From Rhizocola hellebori (GTDB lineage Bacteria; Actinomycetota; Actinomycetes; Mycobacteriales; Micromonosporaceae): a stretch of DNA of 64,000 nucleotides. Below the pieces are notes generated by a model. That model made no database searches. It was not told the DNA's origin and saw only the letters and a list, made by a program, of their open reading frames with translations. Where the stretch lies: NCBI RefSeq assembly GCF_016862955.1, contig NZ_BONY01000004.1, positions 152,617 to 216,616 of the forward strand, written 5' to 3'. Numbering within the stretch: the first letter of the stretch is position 1; every line of letters starts with the position of its first letter. Below are positions 1 to 9,059 of this stretch, one piece after another. Position numbers and translations under genes: made by a program.

Positions 1-602
1 GTAGCCGCAAGCCTATTAAGTCCCTCCCGCGGGAATTGCTCCGTGAGCACGCCCACAATTCGATCGTTCACCCAGACAGGCGCCCCGGACATTCCCTGCC
101 ACGGCGAAACGCCCGCCTCGGGATCCTCACCAGGCGGCTCGACCGTCACCTCGAGTCTTCCAGTGCGGCGATTGGACAACACACTCGAAAAGCCATGCGC
201 ATGATGCAGATCTCGGAATCTCTTCCGGCTTGGACCTTCCCCTCGGCTGCGGACTTTCCACCGGGGGAAGCCCGCAAAGTGGACCTCAACCACCGAAGCC
301 ATGTCGGCCATGCCTCCATAGCGTGCCGCAGTTACCGTCTGATGTGCATCTGGCGGTAAGAATGACACGACGACGACATCACTACCTCGCAGGCGAAAGG
401 TGTCCGTTACCTGAACCACCCACTCGCCTGGCTGCCCGGCATCAAACCGCAATGTGATCGACCTGGCGCCGGCGACAATGTGCCACGCTGATAGGACGGT
501 ACTAGAGGTGATCCGGTAGCCCGAGCCGCGGATCGTGGCTCCTGCGGCCGAAACAGCGATGACCTCAGCGATCCGGGCCGGTGCGATACCGCCAATAGAC
601 AA
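1..602 (-). CDS. Trypsin-like serine protease domain protein, partial (continues beyond the window)
   Basis: The reverse-strand reading frame shows a chymotrypsin-fold protease domain with the whole triad: His in AWHIVAGA, Asp in RGSDVVVVSF and Ser in QGMSGAPVW. I chose a TTG start at 602 because a GGGAGG ribosome-binding site lies four bases upstream and the next codons (S-I-G-G-I) lead straight into the fold. The C-terminal part, where an effector or NTPase module would normally sit, is outside the window. Together with the trypco2 gene and a second broken protease upstream, it fits the trypsin-associated conflict systems of multicellular bacteria (established family knowledge). The domain call is firm; the effector is unknown. 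Confidence 0.75.
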   Translation of the reverse strand, partial: MSIGGIAPARIAEVIAVSAAGATIRGSGYRITSSTVLSAWHIVAGARSITLRFDAGQPGEWVVQVTDTFRLRGSDVVVVSFLPPDAHQTVTAARYGGMADMASVVEVHFAGFPRWKVRSRGEGPSRKRFRDLHHAHGFSSVLSNRRTGRLEVTVEPPGEDPEAGVSPWQGMSGAPVWVNDRIVGVLTEQFPREGLNRLAA

Positions 603-945
603 AAAACCTCCCGCGACACGAGACGCGTCGAACCATCATCGCTCGTGATGACGGCACAGGGAATGGTCAAGGTCAATCGTCCGAGTCGGTTTGCTGACAC
701 TTGCGCCAACGCAGCGCTCTTTGTCATTCGCCGGACTGGGAGACGTCACCGACACCGGAATTTGGCCGAGCCGGGCAACGACCCGGCAGCGCCCGCGGCA
801 AAAGCCGATTCCGGTACAACGCTGATCACGAGGGCCTTCCGGCACCTTGGCACCACCCCCAGATTTATCAAGAGCAACAGCTCACCGGCGCCGGGATCCG
901 CGATGTCAGCCCCGCGATCCTGAGCCCCTGGATCAGACGACAGCG
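603..945. other. No convincing gene
   Basis: Open frames here are Arg/Pro-rich and none carries a recognisable domain or a well-placed ribosome-binding site. It lies between two protease genes on the reverse strand and may be decayed sequence of that locus. Confidence 0.4.
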
Positions 946-1713
946 TTACCTGCGCTCCTCTTGCTCGCCCCACGACAGGCGCCTCAGTCCTCGGTACGCA
1001 GCCGGGACGAATGCCCAGGCTTCTATGTCGCTGGCTCATCGCCTTGGCCCTTCGAAGCCCCGCTCGATCCAGTTCTGGGCGAGCTGGCACAACGCTTCTG
1101 GTTCAAAATGGCCAAGCAGGTCATAGGGAGTATTCCAGCGGGGACGGAGTCACGAGTAGATCGGTGAACAGCCGGCGAGCGAGGTTGCGGTCCTGGATTG
1201 CCAGAGCTGCCCGCACAAGGGCCTGCAGCCTTCTGGGCCGACTTGGTGCATGGTTCGCGATCACGCATTCCTCGGCTAAAATAAACGCCTCGAGTTCGGC
1301 ATTTGGCAAAACCCCAGAGCTGCGGCGGCCGCAATCGATTCTAAAAACTGGTCGTATTCATGCACGTAAGTGGGGCCGACGTCGAGCTGCCGGATCTCGG
1401 CAAGAAAGGGCCTGATTCGCTGCACGTCGGCGATGTCCACATATCCGGGTTGAGACGGCCGAACCTGAGCACACCCGTGACATCCGGCAAGGCACCATGT
1501 TCCACGGTGACAAGGCCGATATCGTCGCCCACGTCGTGCCAGCCGGTGGCCACGGGCCGCCGTCGTCCCGGTCGAGGCGGACGATCACCTGCTGGCTCCG
1601 GCAAGCACGTGCCAAGCGGTGAGCACGGCGTTTGAAGTCAGACTGTAGCCGGTGCCGCGTCCGTCGTGACCGCTGATTTCCGTGGCTATCTGAAAGATGC
1701 GATCTATTTCCAT
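946..1713 (-). pseudogene. Frameshifted trypsin-like protease with a helical C-terminal region
   Basis: The reverse strand opens with MEIDRIFQIATE and a protease-like start, GRGTGYSLTSNAVLT, then AWHVLAGAS with the catalytic His; it meets a stop at about 1585. The reading resumes in another frame (DRDDGGPWPPAG), then in a third (DVGDDIGLVTVEHG, with the expected catalytic Asp). A later frame gives a helical stretch (ADVQRIRPFLAEIRQLDV) and then an all-helical C-terminal part (LEAFILAEECVI). At least three frame changes are needed to read it through, so it is a pseudogene unless the sequence has errors. No GxSGxPV serine motif was found. It probably once formed a unit with the adjacent trypco2 gene. 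Confidence 0.6.
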
Positions 1714-1921
1714 CGGCAGCCAGTCACCTACAGCTGGGCCGTGCGTGCTGACCTTCAGCACTGAGCATGCCTGCTGTGGGAGCGACGGCAATGGCAAACC
1801 ACGACAGGTTCAGCGTGACCTCCGGCCGGATCCGCCGGCACGCGCATATGGCGGCTATCCTGCTCGCGTCCACCACAGACCCCAATCTGGCTTCCCGATC
1901 CACAACAGCAAGTTCGGTCGT

Positions 1922-2239
1922 CTACTCTTCGTCTGGCATCGCCAGGTCGGATATCTGCGACGGCCGCCCGTCCGGGCCGACCGGCTGCAGCGTCAGCTTG
2001 ATCCGGTGTGCCGTTTGTGACGATCGTGCAGCAGCGGCGGAAACGTCCAGCAGCACCAACTTGGCGGCAACTCCGCCAGAGCGCGACATGTCCAGCACAA
2101 CCGATACCTCCAGCTCGATCGGGCCTACGACGAACTTCGGATCCTTGTTCCGGCCCTGCCACGCCGCCAGGTTCAAATCCCCGCGCAGCTGATAGATCAG
2201 ATCAGCTAGCGTCAATGCATCATCTGACACGATTCGCAA
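1922..2239 (-). CDS. Trypco2-domain protein (trypsin-co-occurring domain 2)
   Basis: This 105-residue protein matches the pattern of trypsin-co-occurring domain 2: an N-terminal helix (TLADLIYQLRGDL), then strands with FVVGPIELEVSVVLD and a final HRIKLTLQPV strand. In actinobacteria such domains accompany trypsin-like peptidases in predicted NTP-dependent conflict systems, probably as an adaptor in a proteolytic signalling cascade; that role is a published prediction rather than a proven function. It lies upstream of, and on the same strand as, the broken protease at 946-1713, so its cognate peptidase may be lost and the protein orphaned. Start: ATG at 2239. Confidence 0.7.
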   Translation of the reverse strand: MRIVSDDALTLADLIYQLRGDLNLAAWQGRNKDPKFVVGPIELEVSVVLDMSRSGGVAAKLVLLDVSAAAARSSQTAHRIKLTLQPVGPDGRPSQISDLAMPDEE

Positions 2240-2836
2240 CCTTCAAGATCGGAAAAGTACAACGACAGCCATCATCGCGCCGATTCCAAGATCAAAAAAG
2301 CATCCGAATAGGTCGTACTTCTCAAACGTCAAGCTTTCACCTTGGGTTCAGCCAGGACGGGCACAGGCAACAGGTCACAAAGAGGCCTCGCAGATCGGTC
2401 CACGTGACCTGACCACTGAGATCCATTCAGGAGGGCTTAGCAACATAGACCTCTTACCAAATCCCAATGTCATCAATGCAACATTGTGGCGCTTTTGATA
2501 CCGCCAGGACATCCGGATTCCGGCCGCTGTAAGTCGTGCAGCGACACAGAAGGAACACCGACAGCGCACCAGCCAACCGAGCGTTGTTTGCTTCCTCGGC
2601 GGCTTGGATCTGCTGCAGCCCACTGTGAATGTGACCGGTTGGCCCAGCTTCTCGCCTCCAATGTCGTTGCTGCAACACTGTTGCTCCTTGTGCCTCCACG
2701 CCATCAGGATTGCAATTCCGATTCCTTGACCGCCAGGCCGACAGGGGGACCGCACGGCGTAGGCGGCGATCTGAGTCGATCCGTACCACGATGGGGATCC
2801 GCGAAAGGGCTGATCATCCGATTCATTGCGTAGACC
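2240..2836. other. Intergenic region with an imperfect repeat
   Basis: No gene is convincing. Two stretches of about 58 bases (2464-2521 and 2658-2715) resemble one another, both starting CCAATGTC, with roughly two thirds identity by eye. A 111-codon reverse frame covers both but has no recognisable features. The region should contain the promoter of the 2837 operon. Confidence 0.35.
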
Positions 2837-4486
2837 ATGATAACTATGATGCGTAGTGTGACAGATGCAATTGGCATCGAGGAAGGTCCGGCGGTGCCCG
2901 CGCCGCCAGCGGTCGAGGCACCTGCGGCGCGGTACGGGGCCGCGGTACAGCAACTATTTGACAGCGACCACGTCGTCCGAGAAGCGCTGCGGGACAGGCT
3001 GGTCGACGTGACATCACGGTCCCTGGAGCTGCGGGCGGAGGCGGCGGCAGCCTTCTCGGGCTTCTACCCGAGCCGGATTCCGGTGGCCGACAGGGAGCGA
3101 ACGACCTACCTCGCACCCGGCGACGACCTGATCGTTCTCCAGACCGAACAGACGAACCTGACTCTCGAGCGGCAGCGGGCCGCGCCCCTAGCGGGTCGTC
3201 TGCGGCTGCACCTCACGCCGGAATTGCTAGATCTCATCGACAAAACCGACGCGAACGACGAGCGGGTAGGGCGAATCCCGCTGGCCGCGCTCCTCGAGCT
3301 TTTACGTGGGTCGGTGCCGCTGCCGTCGGCCGATCCGGTGTCGGTATGCCGTGCCGAGGCCCGAGCCGACGACCTACTCAAGGCGATCACGGAGACTCGG
3401 CCCAAGCCGAATACGCCTGGAGATGAGGTGAAGAGGAACGTTGACGAGGCCACGGGGCCAACGCATCCCCCGAAGTCGAAGCCATCGGAACCGCCGAAGA
3501 AGGAGCCGAACCAGCCCGAGGTGCTCACGAAGATTAAGGAACTGCTTGCCGCGATGCGGACCCCCGAGACTGCCCCCGTCTTCGAGGTACCCTCACGCGC
3601 CGATCAGGGGACAGTGCGCGAAGGCCTGGCGACGTTCGAACTGCGTTCCGGCCCGGCCGATGTCACGTCCTACCACGACTTCACCAGCTTGCGGATCGCG
3701 TTTCAGGGTGTTTGGACCGAGGTTTTCGATGGGCAGCTCGAGTCGACTGGCCGGCAGCTGTACGAGGAGTCGGTGAAGCTGAAGTCCTTCGCTGGCCTCG
3801 ACCCGCGGGCGCAGGCGATCGACACTCTGGACGACCTCAAACGGCTGATGGCCGAGGTGCGCGACCTCGCGCAGATCACGTCCGACGCCACCCCCGGTGT
3901 GGTCCGCCCGCCGGTCTCGGCCGGCGGCGGCGCGGTCAGCCAGAGCACGACGGCCGTCGACGTGGCGAGGAACGCACTGCTCGGTGGTCCCACCGGCGAT
4001 CCTGTGGTCGACGCCATCCTCAACCCAGGTGGCGCGCTGATTAACGCCATCGGCAATCTCTTCGCCGGGAAGCCGCAACTCACCTGGGATTCGTTCCCCG
4101 GCCCGCTGCCAGTTGGAAACGATGTCATCACGGTGCGGTTCGAGCCCGACGCCGTGCCCGTCGGCACGGTCGAGATCATGATCGAGAACGGCCCGCAGGC
4201 ATGGTGGTGGAAAGGCATCGAGTTCCGGGAGTTCGATACGCACGGGAACGTGATCTCGAACTTCCGCATTTCCAACGACCCTCGCGACTCCGGCGTGTGG
4301 CAGAAGGACAGCTACAACCGGCTGCCCCTCTATACGCCGCAGCTTCAGAACGGCGTGCTGGAGTTCCAAAAGGCCGCGCCCGGCATCGGGTTCGGTGTCC
4401 ACACCGGTTACTACTTGCTCGCGGGTCTGCCCGCCCGCATGCCTGACCGTATGAGGGCGATCTTCCGCTGGGAGAAGGATTCCTGA
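2837..4486 (+). CDS. Unrecognised 549-residue protein, first gene of a putative toxin-delivery operon
   Basis: I do not recognise a family. No signal peptide is visible. Residues 1-190 are mostly helical and charged; about 190-225 is a Pro/Lys linker (PPKSKPSEPPKKEP); 330-400 contains a short Gly/Ala hydrophobic segment; and about 410-549 looks beta-rich and Trp-containing (ENGPQAWWWKG), as in a carbohydrate-binding or structural beta-sandwich. The stop is one base from the next start, so it is translationally coupled to the 664-residue gene. Alternative starts are the in-frame ATGs at 2846 and 2849. Context suggests a component or chaperone of the assembly that carries the HNH-like protein two genes downstream; that is inference only. 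Confidence 0.75.
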   Translation: MITMMRSVTDAIGIEEGPAVPAPPAVEAPAARYGAAVQQLFDSDHVVREALRDRLVDVTSRSLELRAEAAAAFSGFYPSRIPVADRERTTYLAPGDDLIVLQTEQTNLTLERQRAAPLAGRLRLHLTPELLDLIDKTDANDERVGRIPLAALLELLRGSVPLPSADPVSVCRAEARADDLLKAITETRPKPNTPGDEVKRNVDEATGPTHPPKSKPSEPPKKEPNQPEVLTKIKELLAAMRTPETAPVFEVPSRADQGTVREGLATFELRSGPADVTSYHDFTSLRIAFQGVWTEVFDGQLESTGRQLYEESVKLKSFAGLDPRAQAIDTLDDLKRLMAEVRDLAQITSDATPGVVRPPVSAGGGAVSQSTTAVDVARNALLGGPTGDPVVDAILNPGGALINAIGNLFAGKPQLTWDSFPGPLPVGNDVITVRFEPDAVPVGTVEIMIENGPQAWWWKGIEFREFDTHGNVISNFRISNDPRDSGVWQKDSYNRLPLYTPQLQNGVLEFQKAAPGIGFGVHTGYYLLAGLPARMPDRMRAIFRWEKDS

Positions 4487-4487
4487 C

Positions 4488-6482
4488 GTGGCGATCCCCG
4501 ACGGAACTGGCTCCTCGCGCCTGGAGAACCTGCTGCGCGACCTCGACCGGATGCTCAAGCAGCCGTATGCGTTCCACGTCTTCGCCGCCGACTCCGTCAA
4601 CTTCGGTGTGCTGACCACCTACCGGCAGACCTGGGAGTCGCAGAGCTACCAGGTCGGTGATCTAGTGACGACCATGCCCCTGGCCCCGAAGGAGGTCCAG
4701 CGTTACACCACGCGCCGGGTCGACAAGAGAAGCCGGGCCAAGAAGGAGGTCGACGAGAACCTCCGCACCCAGCGGACCGAGACCACCGACACCGGCCGCG
4801 CCGAGTCGGAGATCGTCGAGAAGGCGGCCAAGAAGTCGAACTTCCAATTGACCGCCAATGAGAGCTTCGGCAGCGACGAGACCATGAAGGTCACGGCCAA
4901 CCAACTCGTCGCGGGCTCGCAGGACAAGGAGTCTCAGAACACCAAGCGGACCTTCCACGAGAACGTGCGCAAGAGTGCTCAGGAGTACCGTCAGCAGCAC
5001 CGCATCGAGATCGAGACGACCACGAGCTCGGAGTTCGAAGAGACCTCGTTCCGGGAGATCCAGAATCCGAACGACGAACTCACGGTCACCTATCTGTTCT
5101 ACGAGCTGCAGCGGACCTACCGGCTGAGCGAACGACTGCATGGCCTGACCCCAGTGGCCCTGGTCGCCAACGACGTGCCGGCGCCAGACGAGATCGACGA
5201 CTCGTGGCTTGTTGCGCACGACTGGATCCTGCGACGGGCGATCCTCGACGACTCGTTCCGGCCGGCACTCGACTACCTGACGAAGAGTTTTGTCGGCGCC
5301 GAGGTGAACATCGCGATCCTCGAGTCCAACGCCGAGGCCCAAAAGAAGGTGGTGGAGGCGCTCGGCGAGCAGGTGCGTGCCCAGATCGGCTTGCTCAGCG
5401 TGAGCGAACGAGACGTGCTCTCCGCCGTCCAGAATCTTGGTTCTTCTGAACAGCAACAGGGTCTACTGGACATTGTGAAGGGGATCTTCGACCCGCTTGG
5501 CATTGCGGGCACCTCTGACACCGGTGCGGTCGATGCGGCTCAGCTGATGGTCGACTATGCGAAGGAGGCGCGTGACCGGGCGGATCGCGAGCGGGCCAGG
5601 CTGCTCGACCAGTTCACTCTTGCTGTCAGCGGCTTGCAGGTGGCGATCGATAGGCTGTCGGCCTCGGTTCGCGAGCACTACGACAACGTGGCTGCGATCG
5701 ACCGGCTGCGGGTACATGTGAAGGACAACATCCTTTACTACATGCAGGCGGTCTGGAGTCACGAGCCGCCTGACCAACGGTTCTTCCGGCTGTACAACAT
5801 CGACGTCCCGATGGTCGAGTTCTCCTCCGAGGGCATCACGGTCGACGTGATCAAGGGCGGCGGAAGCCTGGCCGACGACCTGCTCGGCCGCGACTTCGGA
5901 ACGGTTGAGCTGCCACTGCCGAAGACGACGGTCGTGAAGCGCAAGCTGGCCGACGTCGCTGATCTCGACGAGGTGCTTGGCTTCAAGGGCAATTACACGA
6001 TCTTCGCTCTGAAGGAGAACAACTACCTGACCCTGCGCATGATGCAGGACTATTTCGAGGTCGGTGACGACCTGGTGCTGCGCGATCCAGACGAGTTCGG
6101 CGAGCTCACGGTGGAGCAACTAGCCGAACTGGCCACCTGCCTGCATAAATGCGACCCCCAGCGGTTCGAGGCACGGTTCGACCAGATCCGTGCGGCCCTG
6201 ATCGACAAGCTGGCCTCACCACGGGCTGGCTCTGACTTCGTCATCGTGCCGACGAGTTCGTTGTACATCGAGGCCCTCGTGGGGACGCACCCGCTGCTGG
6301 AGGACTTCAAGCTGATCCACCGCGCGCTCGACGTGAAGAAGGTACAGGCCGACGTACGGCGCCAGGAGCTAGAAAACCTGCGCCTGGCCCGGCGCCTGTT
6401 CGCGGGGAAGGATGACGACCCCGACATCGACAAGAACATCGTCGTCACCGAAGGCACAAACCTAACCCTCGAAACGGACTGA
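4488..6482 (+). CDS. Unrecognised 664-residue coiled-coil protein, second gene of the operon
   Basis: The GTG start follows the upstream stop by one base, with GGGAGAAGGA as ribosome-binding site. Residues about 60-190 are highly charged and glutamine/glutamate-rich (RVDKRSRAKKEVDENL), predicting long helices; about 200-260 contains an aromatic segment (VTYLFYELQRTYRLSERL); 290-420 is again heptad-like; and the C-terminal third is more globular, ending in a Lys/Arg-rich helix followed by an acidic tail. There are no membrane segments and no enzyme motif. The shape suggests a structural protein such as a baseplate, fibre or scaffold. I cannot assign it to phage tails, contractile injection systems or toxin complexes from sequence alone. 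Confidence 0.75.
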   Translation: MAIPDGTGSSRLENLLRDLDRMLKQPYAFHVFAADSVNFGVLTTYRQTWESQSYQVGDLVTTMPLAPKEVQRYTTRRVDKRSRAKKEVDENLRTQRTETTDTGRAESEIVEKAAKKSNFQLTANESFGSDETMKVTANQLVAGSQDKESQNTKRTFHENVRKSAQEYRQQHRIEIETTTSSEFEETSFREIQNPNDELTVTYLFYELQRTYRLSERLHGLTPVALVANDVPAPDEIDDSWLVAHDWILRRAILDDSFRPALDYLTKSFVGAEVNIAILESNAEAQKKVVEALGEQVRAQIGLLSVSERDVLSAVQNLGSSEQQQGLLDIVKGIFDPLGIAGTSDTGAVDAAQLMVDYAKEARDRADRERARLLDQFTLAVSGLQVAIDRLSASVREHYDNVAAIDRLRVHVKDNILYYMQAVWSHEPPDQRFFRLYNIDVPMVEFSSEGITVDVIKGGGSLADDLLGRDFGTVELPLPKTTVVKRKLADVADLDEVLGFKGNYTIFALKENNYLTLRMMQDYFEVGDDLVLRDPDEFGELTVEQLAELATCLHKCDPQRFEARFDQIRAALIDKLASPRAGSDFVIVPTSSLYIEALVGTHPLLEDFKLIHRALDVKKVQADVRRQELENLRLARRLFAGKDDDPDIDKNIVVTEGTNLTLETD

Positions 6483-6487
6483 CCCCG

Positions 6488-8848
6488 GTGAAGGCCTCGC
6501 CGCAACAGCGAGCGGCGGCTGCTCGGCTGGGTGCCGCCTACCTGATCACGACGGCCACCGGCGGCCGCCTCGATCGGGAGGCCATTCCGTCGGCTGCGCG
6601 GGACGGTTCGCTGCGGCCTGACCTACTCGCGGCCCTCGAGAGGGTTTATGGGACGGACAACGAGCGGGCCAGGCAGCCTCGCCCATATAGCAACCGGTAT
6701 TCGCTCTACAAGGCCGACTACGACGCTGTCATGCCGATGGCGGAGGACACGATTCGAAGCTGGACGAGCGCCACACTGACCGCGGAGCTAGTGCAGCTCT
6801 CGATCTTCGCCTCTCGCCTCAAGGATCAGGTGGTCGGTTCGGACCTGCACCGGCGGGCCCAACAGGTGGGCGTCGCCAGCGGGGGCTACGAACCCCGAGC
6901 CGACGAGATCGTAGCCGCCTACGGCAATCCCCGGTTGAGGCAACGGGCGGACGGCTGGTGGGACCCGGCTCGGGAACGCTACATCGAGCACTACGCCCCG
7001 ATCCGGAAGGAAGAACGACTGCAGCGGCTGGTCCGGGCGCGGCTGGCCGGACCCGTGGCGAAGGAACAGGACGAAACCCTCTCCACATTGTTCGTCCATC
7101 CGAATGGCGTCGACATCCTCGCCGAGTACCGATCCGGGGCCGCAGCGGGGCTGCGATGCGCCAGCTGGCACGTGGATGCCGCCGACCGCGCCATGATCGA
7201 ACTGTTTGGCCGCCTTACCGCGCCTGGCAACACCGACATCTGGCACTACCCGCTGCTCGTCGTGGGTGGCATCAACGCCAGCGGGCTAGGCGGCGTCCCT
7301 GGATTCCCGGAGTACGTCGCCGCGCTCGGTCAGGTCCTCGGCTCCGACAGCCTCGACTTGTGGCTCGGGGCGGCTGGGATCACTGTCCTTGCCCTGGGGA
7401 TCTTCTTCACCGGCCCAGCCGCGGCCCTGATCCTGGCGACCGCCGATCTGGCCCTCGCGGGAATGGGCGTCGGTGTCGCATACCTGCGCGACCGCGAGCA
7501 GGACCTGACCGCGCAGGCCACCTCATTGCGCCCCGAGGAGGCACGGCTCGCAGAACCCAGCACGTACGCCGGCACACTCTTCGCCGGAGCGGCGGCGCTC
7601 CTGAGCGGCATGGCCTTTTTCAGGGCGGCCAAGGAATTCCGGGCGGTGGCCCAGGCCCGGCCGACCACGGTCGCACGAGCGCTGGCCCAGCCAGAGGCGG
7701 CGATCCCCGACTGGGTGCGGGTCCGGAGCAGGCCCATGGTCGAAAAGGTCGAAACCGTCCACCAGTCTGCGGGCGCCAGCCTTCCTCATGGCTTCGGCAC
7801 GCGGAGCAACGCCTTCGACCCGGCCACCTACCGAGCCGTTCAGCGGGGGACTGAGGGGTTGCCACCGAGCGCGGCGAGGTCGACCGGTCAGCCGGCACCT
7901 GCAGCAGAAGCCGCATCTGCTACGACGCGCCCGGTGGCCGAGACTGTGCCGACCGGCAACCGCCCCGCCGCGGACATCCCGCCGAACGCGCCGCGCGAAG
8001 TCTCCGTAACCGCGCCGGCTGACGCACCGCCGACTCCTGAGACGGCCCGGGGCATAAGTAGGCACGACTCGGGGCGCTCGACCGGATCGGGCACCGACGA
8101 GCCGGTGCTCCGATCCGACGATCCACGGGCGACCGGTGAGCGCGGCACCGGCGCGCTCACCCGTGAGCAGCTACAGGCTCACCGAGCGGAACTACGCGCC
8201 GCCCTGCAGGCCAAGATTGAGGCCAAGGAAGCCGAAATTCTCTCCGAAGAAATACGTTTAGCCAGAACGAAGAGAGAAGTCTCCGAGGTCAATCATCAGC
8301 GGCGGGTTGCGTATGAGGCTGGCCGAATCGACGAAGTCAGGGCACTACGGCCGAAGCTGGAGGAACTTAAGGACGAAGTAGATTCGTTCACCATCGATGC
8401 GTTGAAAAACGACTTGAAGCGATTCAAGAAACAGCTCGGGATTAGCGCCGAGGAGCATTACCTGAGGATCACCGCGGCAGGTGCTAGCCACGCAAACTCA
8501 GTGCTGGTCCGAGCCGGCCCAGCCAGCCCGTTGTTCCGCCCATCCACGACGGGGACCTATTCGGTAGAACACATTTGGCCGCGCAGCCAGATATTCCTCG
8601 AACCGGCTTTCCTCGGGCTCCGGCGCGAACAGCAAGTGGCACTGATGGCCTACCAGCCCAATCTGATCAAGATTCCCGCCGCCGCTAACTCGGCCCGCGG
8701 CAATCGCGCCTACCGCACCGTGAGCGCCGAATTTACGAGGACCTTCCTCTCCAGCCCGGCGGCGCAGGCGGAGTTGGCCCGGATGGAAGAGCTGATGAAG
8801 GCCGACATGATAAATCTGATGAAGAACCCTCATCTGATCCCCCTCTGA
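6488..8848 (+). CDS. Polymorphic-toxin-like protein with membrane segments, coiled coil and C-terminal HNH-like nuclease tip
   Basis: GTG start five bases after the preceding stop. Domains in order: a soluble N-terminal part (1-285); hydrophobic segments at about 293-335 and 360-378 (ALGIFFTGPAAALILATA); a Pro/Ala/Thr-rich linker (about 440-560); a charged coiled coil (about 565-655); and a C-terminal module of about 120 residues with YSVEHIWPRSQ and a downstream Asn-rich stretch (YQPNLIKIP, then NSARGNRAYR). An E-H-I-x-P-R-S motif followed by N-L and R-G-N-R is the pattern of HNH/His-Me finger nucleases. Base composition falls from about 70% to about 50% GC at the coiled coil, as expected for a swapped toxin tip. 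Nuclease activity is inferred. Confidence 0.75.
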   Translation: MKASPQQRAAAARLGAAYLITTATGGRLDREAIPSAARDGSLRPDLLAALERVYGTDNERARQPRPYSNRYSLYKADYDAVMPMAEDTIRSWTSATLTAELVQLSIFASRLKDQVVGSDLHRRAQQVGVASGGYEPRADEIVAAYGNPRLRQRADGWWDPARERYIEHYAPIRKEERLQRLVRARLAGPVAKEQDETLSTLFVHPNGVDILAEYRSGAAAGLRCASWHVDAADRAMIELFGRLTAPGNTDIWHYPLLVVGGINASGLGGVPGFPEYVAALGQVLGSDSLDLWLGAAGITVLALGIFFTGPAAALILATADLALAGMGVGVAYLRDREQDLTAQATSLRPEEARLAEPSTYAGTLFAGAAALLSGMAFFRAAKEFRAVAQARPTTVARALAQPEAAIPDWVRVRSRPMVEKVETVHQSAGASLPHGFGTRSNAFDPATYRAVQRGTEGLPPSAARSTGQPAPAAEAASATTRPVAETVPTGNRPAADIPPNAPREVSVTAPADAPPTPETARGISRHDSGRSTGSGTDEPVLRSDDPRATGERGTGALTREQLQAHRAELRAALQAKIEAKEAEILSEEIRLARTKREVSEVNHQRRVAYEAGRIDEVRALRPKLEELKDEVDSFTIDALKNDLKRFKKQLGISAEEHYLRITAAGASHANSVLVRAGPASPLFRPSTTGTYSVEHIWPRSQIFLEPAFLGLRREQQVALMAYQPNLIKIPAAANSARGNRAYRTVSAEFTRTFLSSPAAQAELARMEELMKADMINLMKNPHLIPL

Positions 8849-8891
8849 GCCCACCCGATGCCACGCGTCATGGCGGTGCGGAAGGGACCAG

Positions 8892-8978
8892 TTGAACCAG
8901 GAACAGGTCATCGATCAGCTCGAGCTCGGCGACTCCGGATCGGAATGGCAAAGAATGCATGGTTCTACTGACGCATAG
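8892..8978 (+). CDS. Mini-ORF behind the nuclease tip, possible truncated immunity gene
   Basis: A TTG start with GGAAGGG six bases upstream opens a 28-codon frame (NQEQVIDQLELGDSGSEW) that starts 44 bases after the toxin-like gene. An amphipathic N-terminal helix in this position is typical of immunity proteins, but the frame stops early at 8978. It may be the remnant of an immunity gene cut by the transposase insertion that follows, or simply chance. Confidence 0.35.
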   Translation: MNQEQVIDQLELGDSGSEWQRMHGSTDA

Positions 8979-9059
8979 GTTGACGCCTGCTGCATCTGAT
9001 GCTTAGTAGTAGCGATTTTCGGTCAGCGTCATCAGCCGGCCTTAGAGGTAGTGGCGGAT

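Noticed and set aside
2170..2190. GGTTCAAATCCCC resembles a tRNA T-loop
   Set aside because: The flanking five-base arms do not pair and no acceptor or anticodon arm is present; the stretch lies inside the trypco2 gene.
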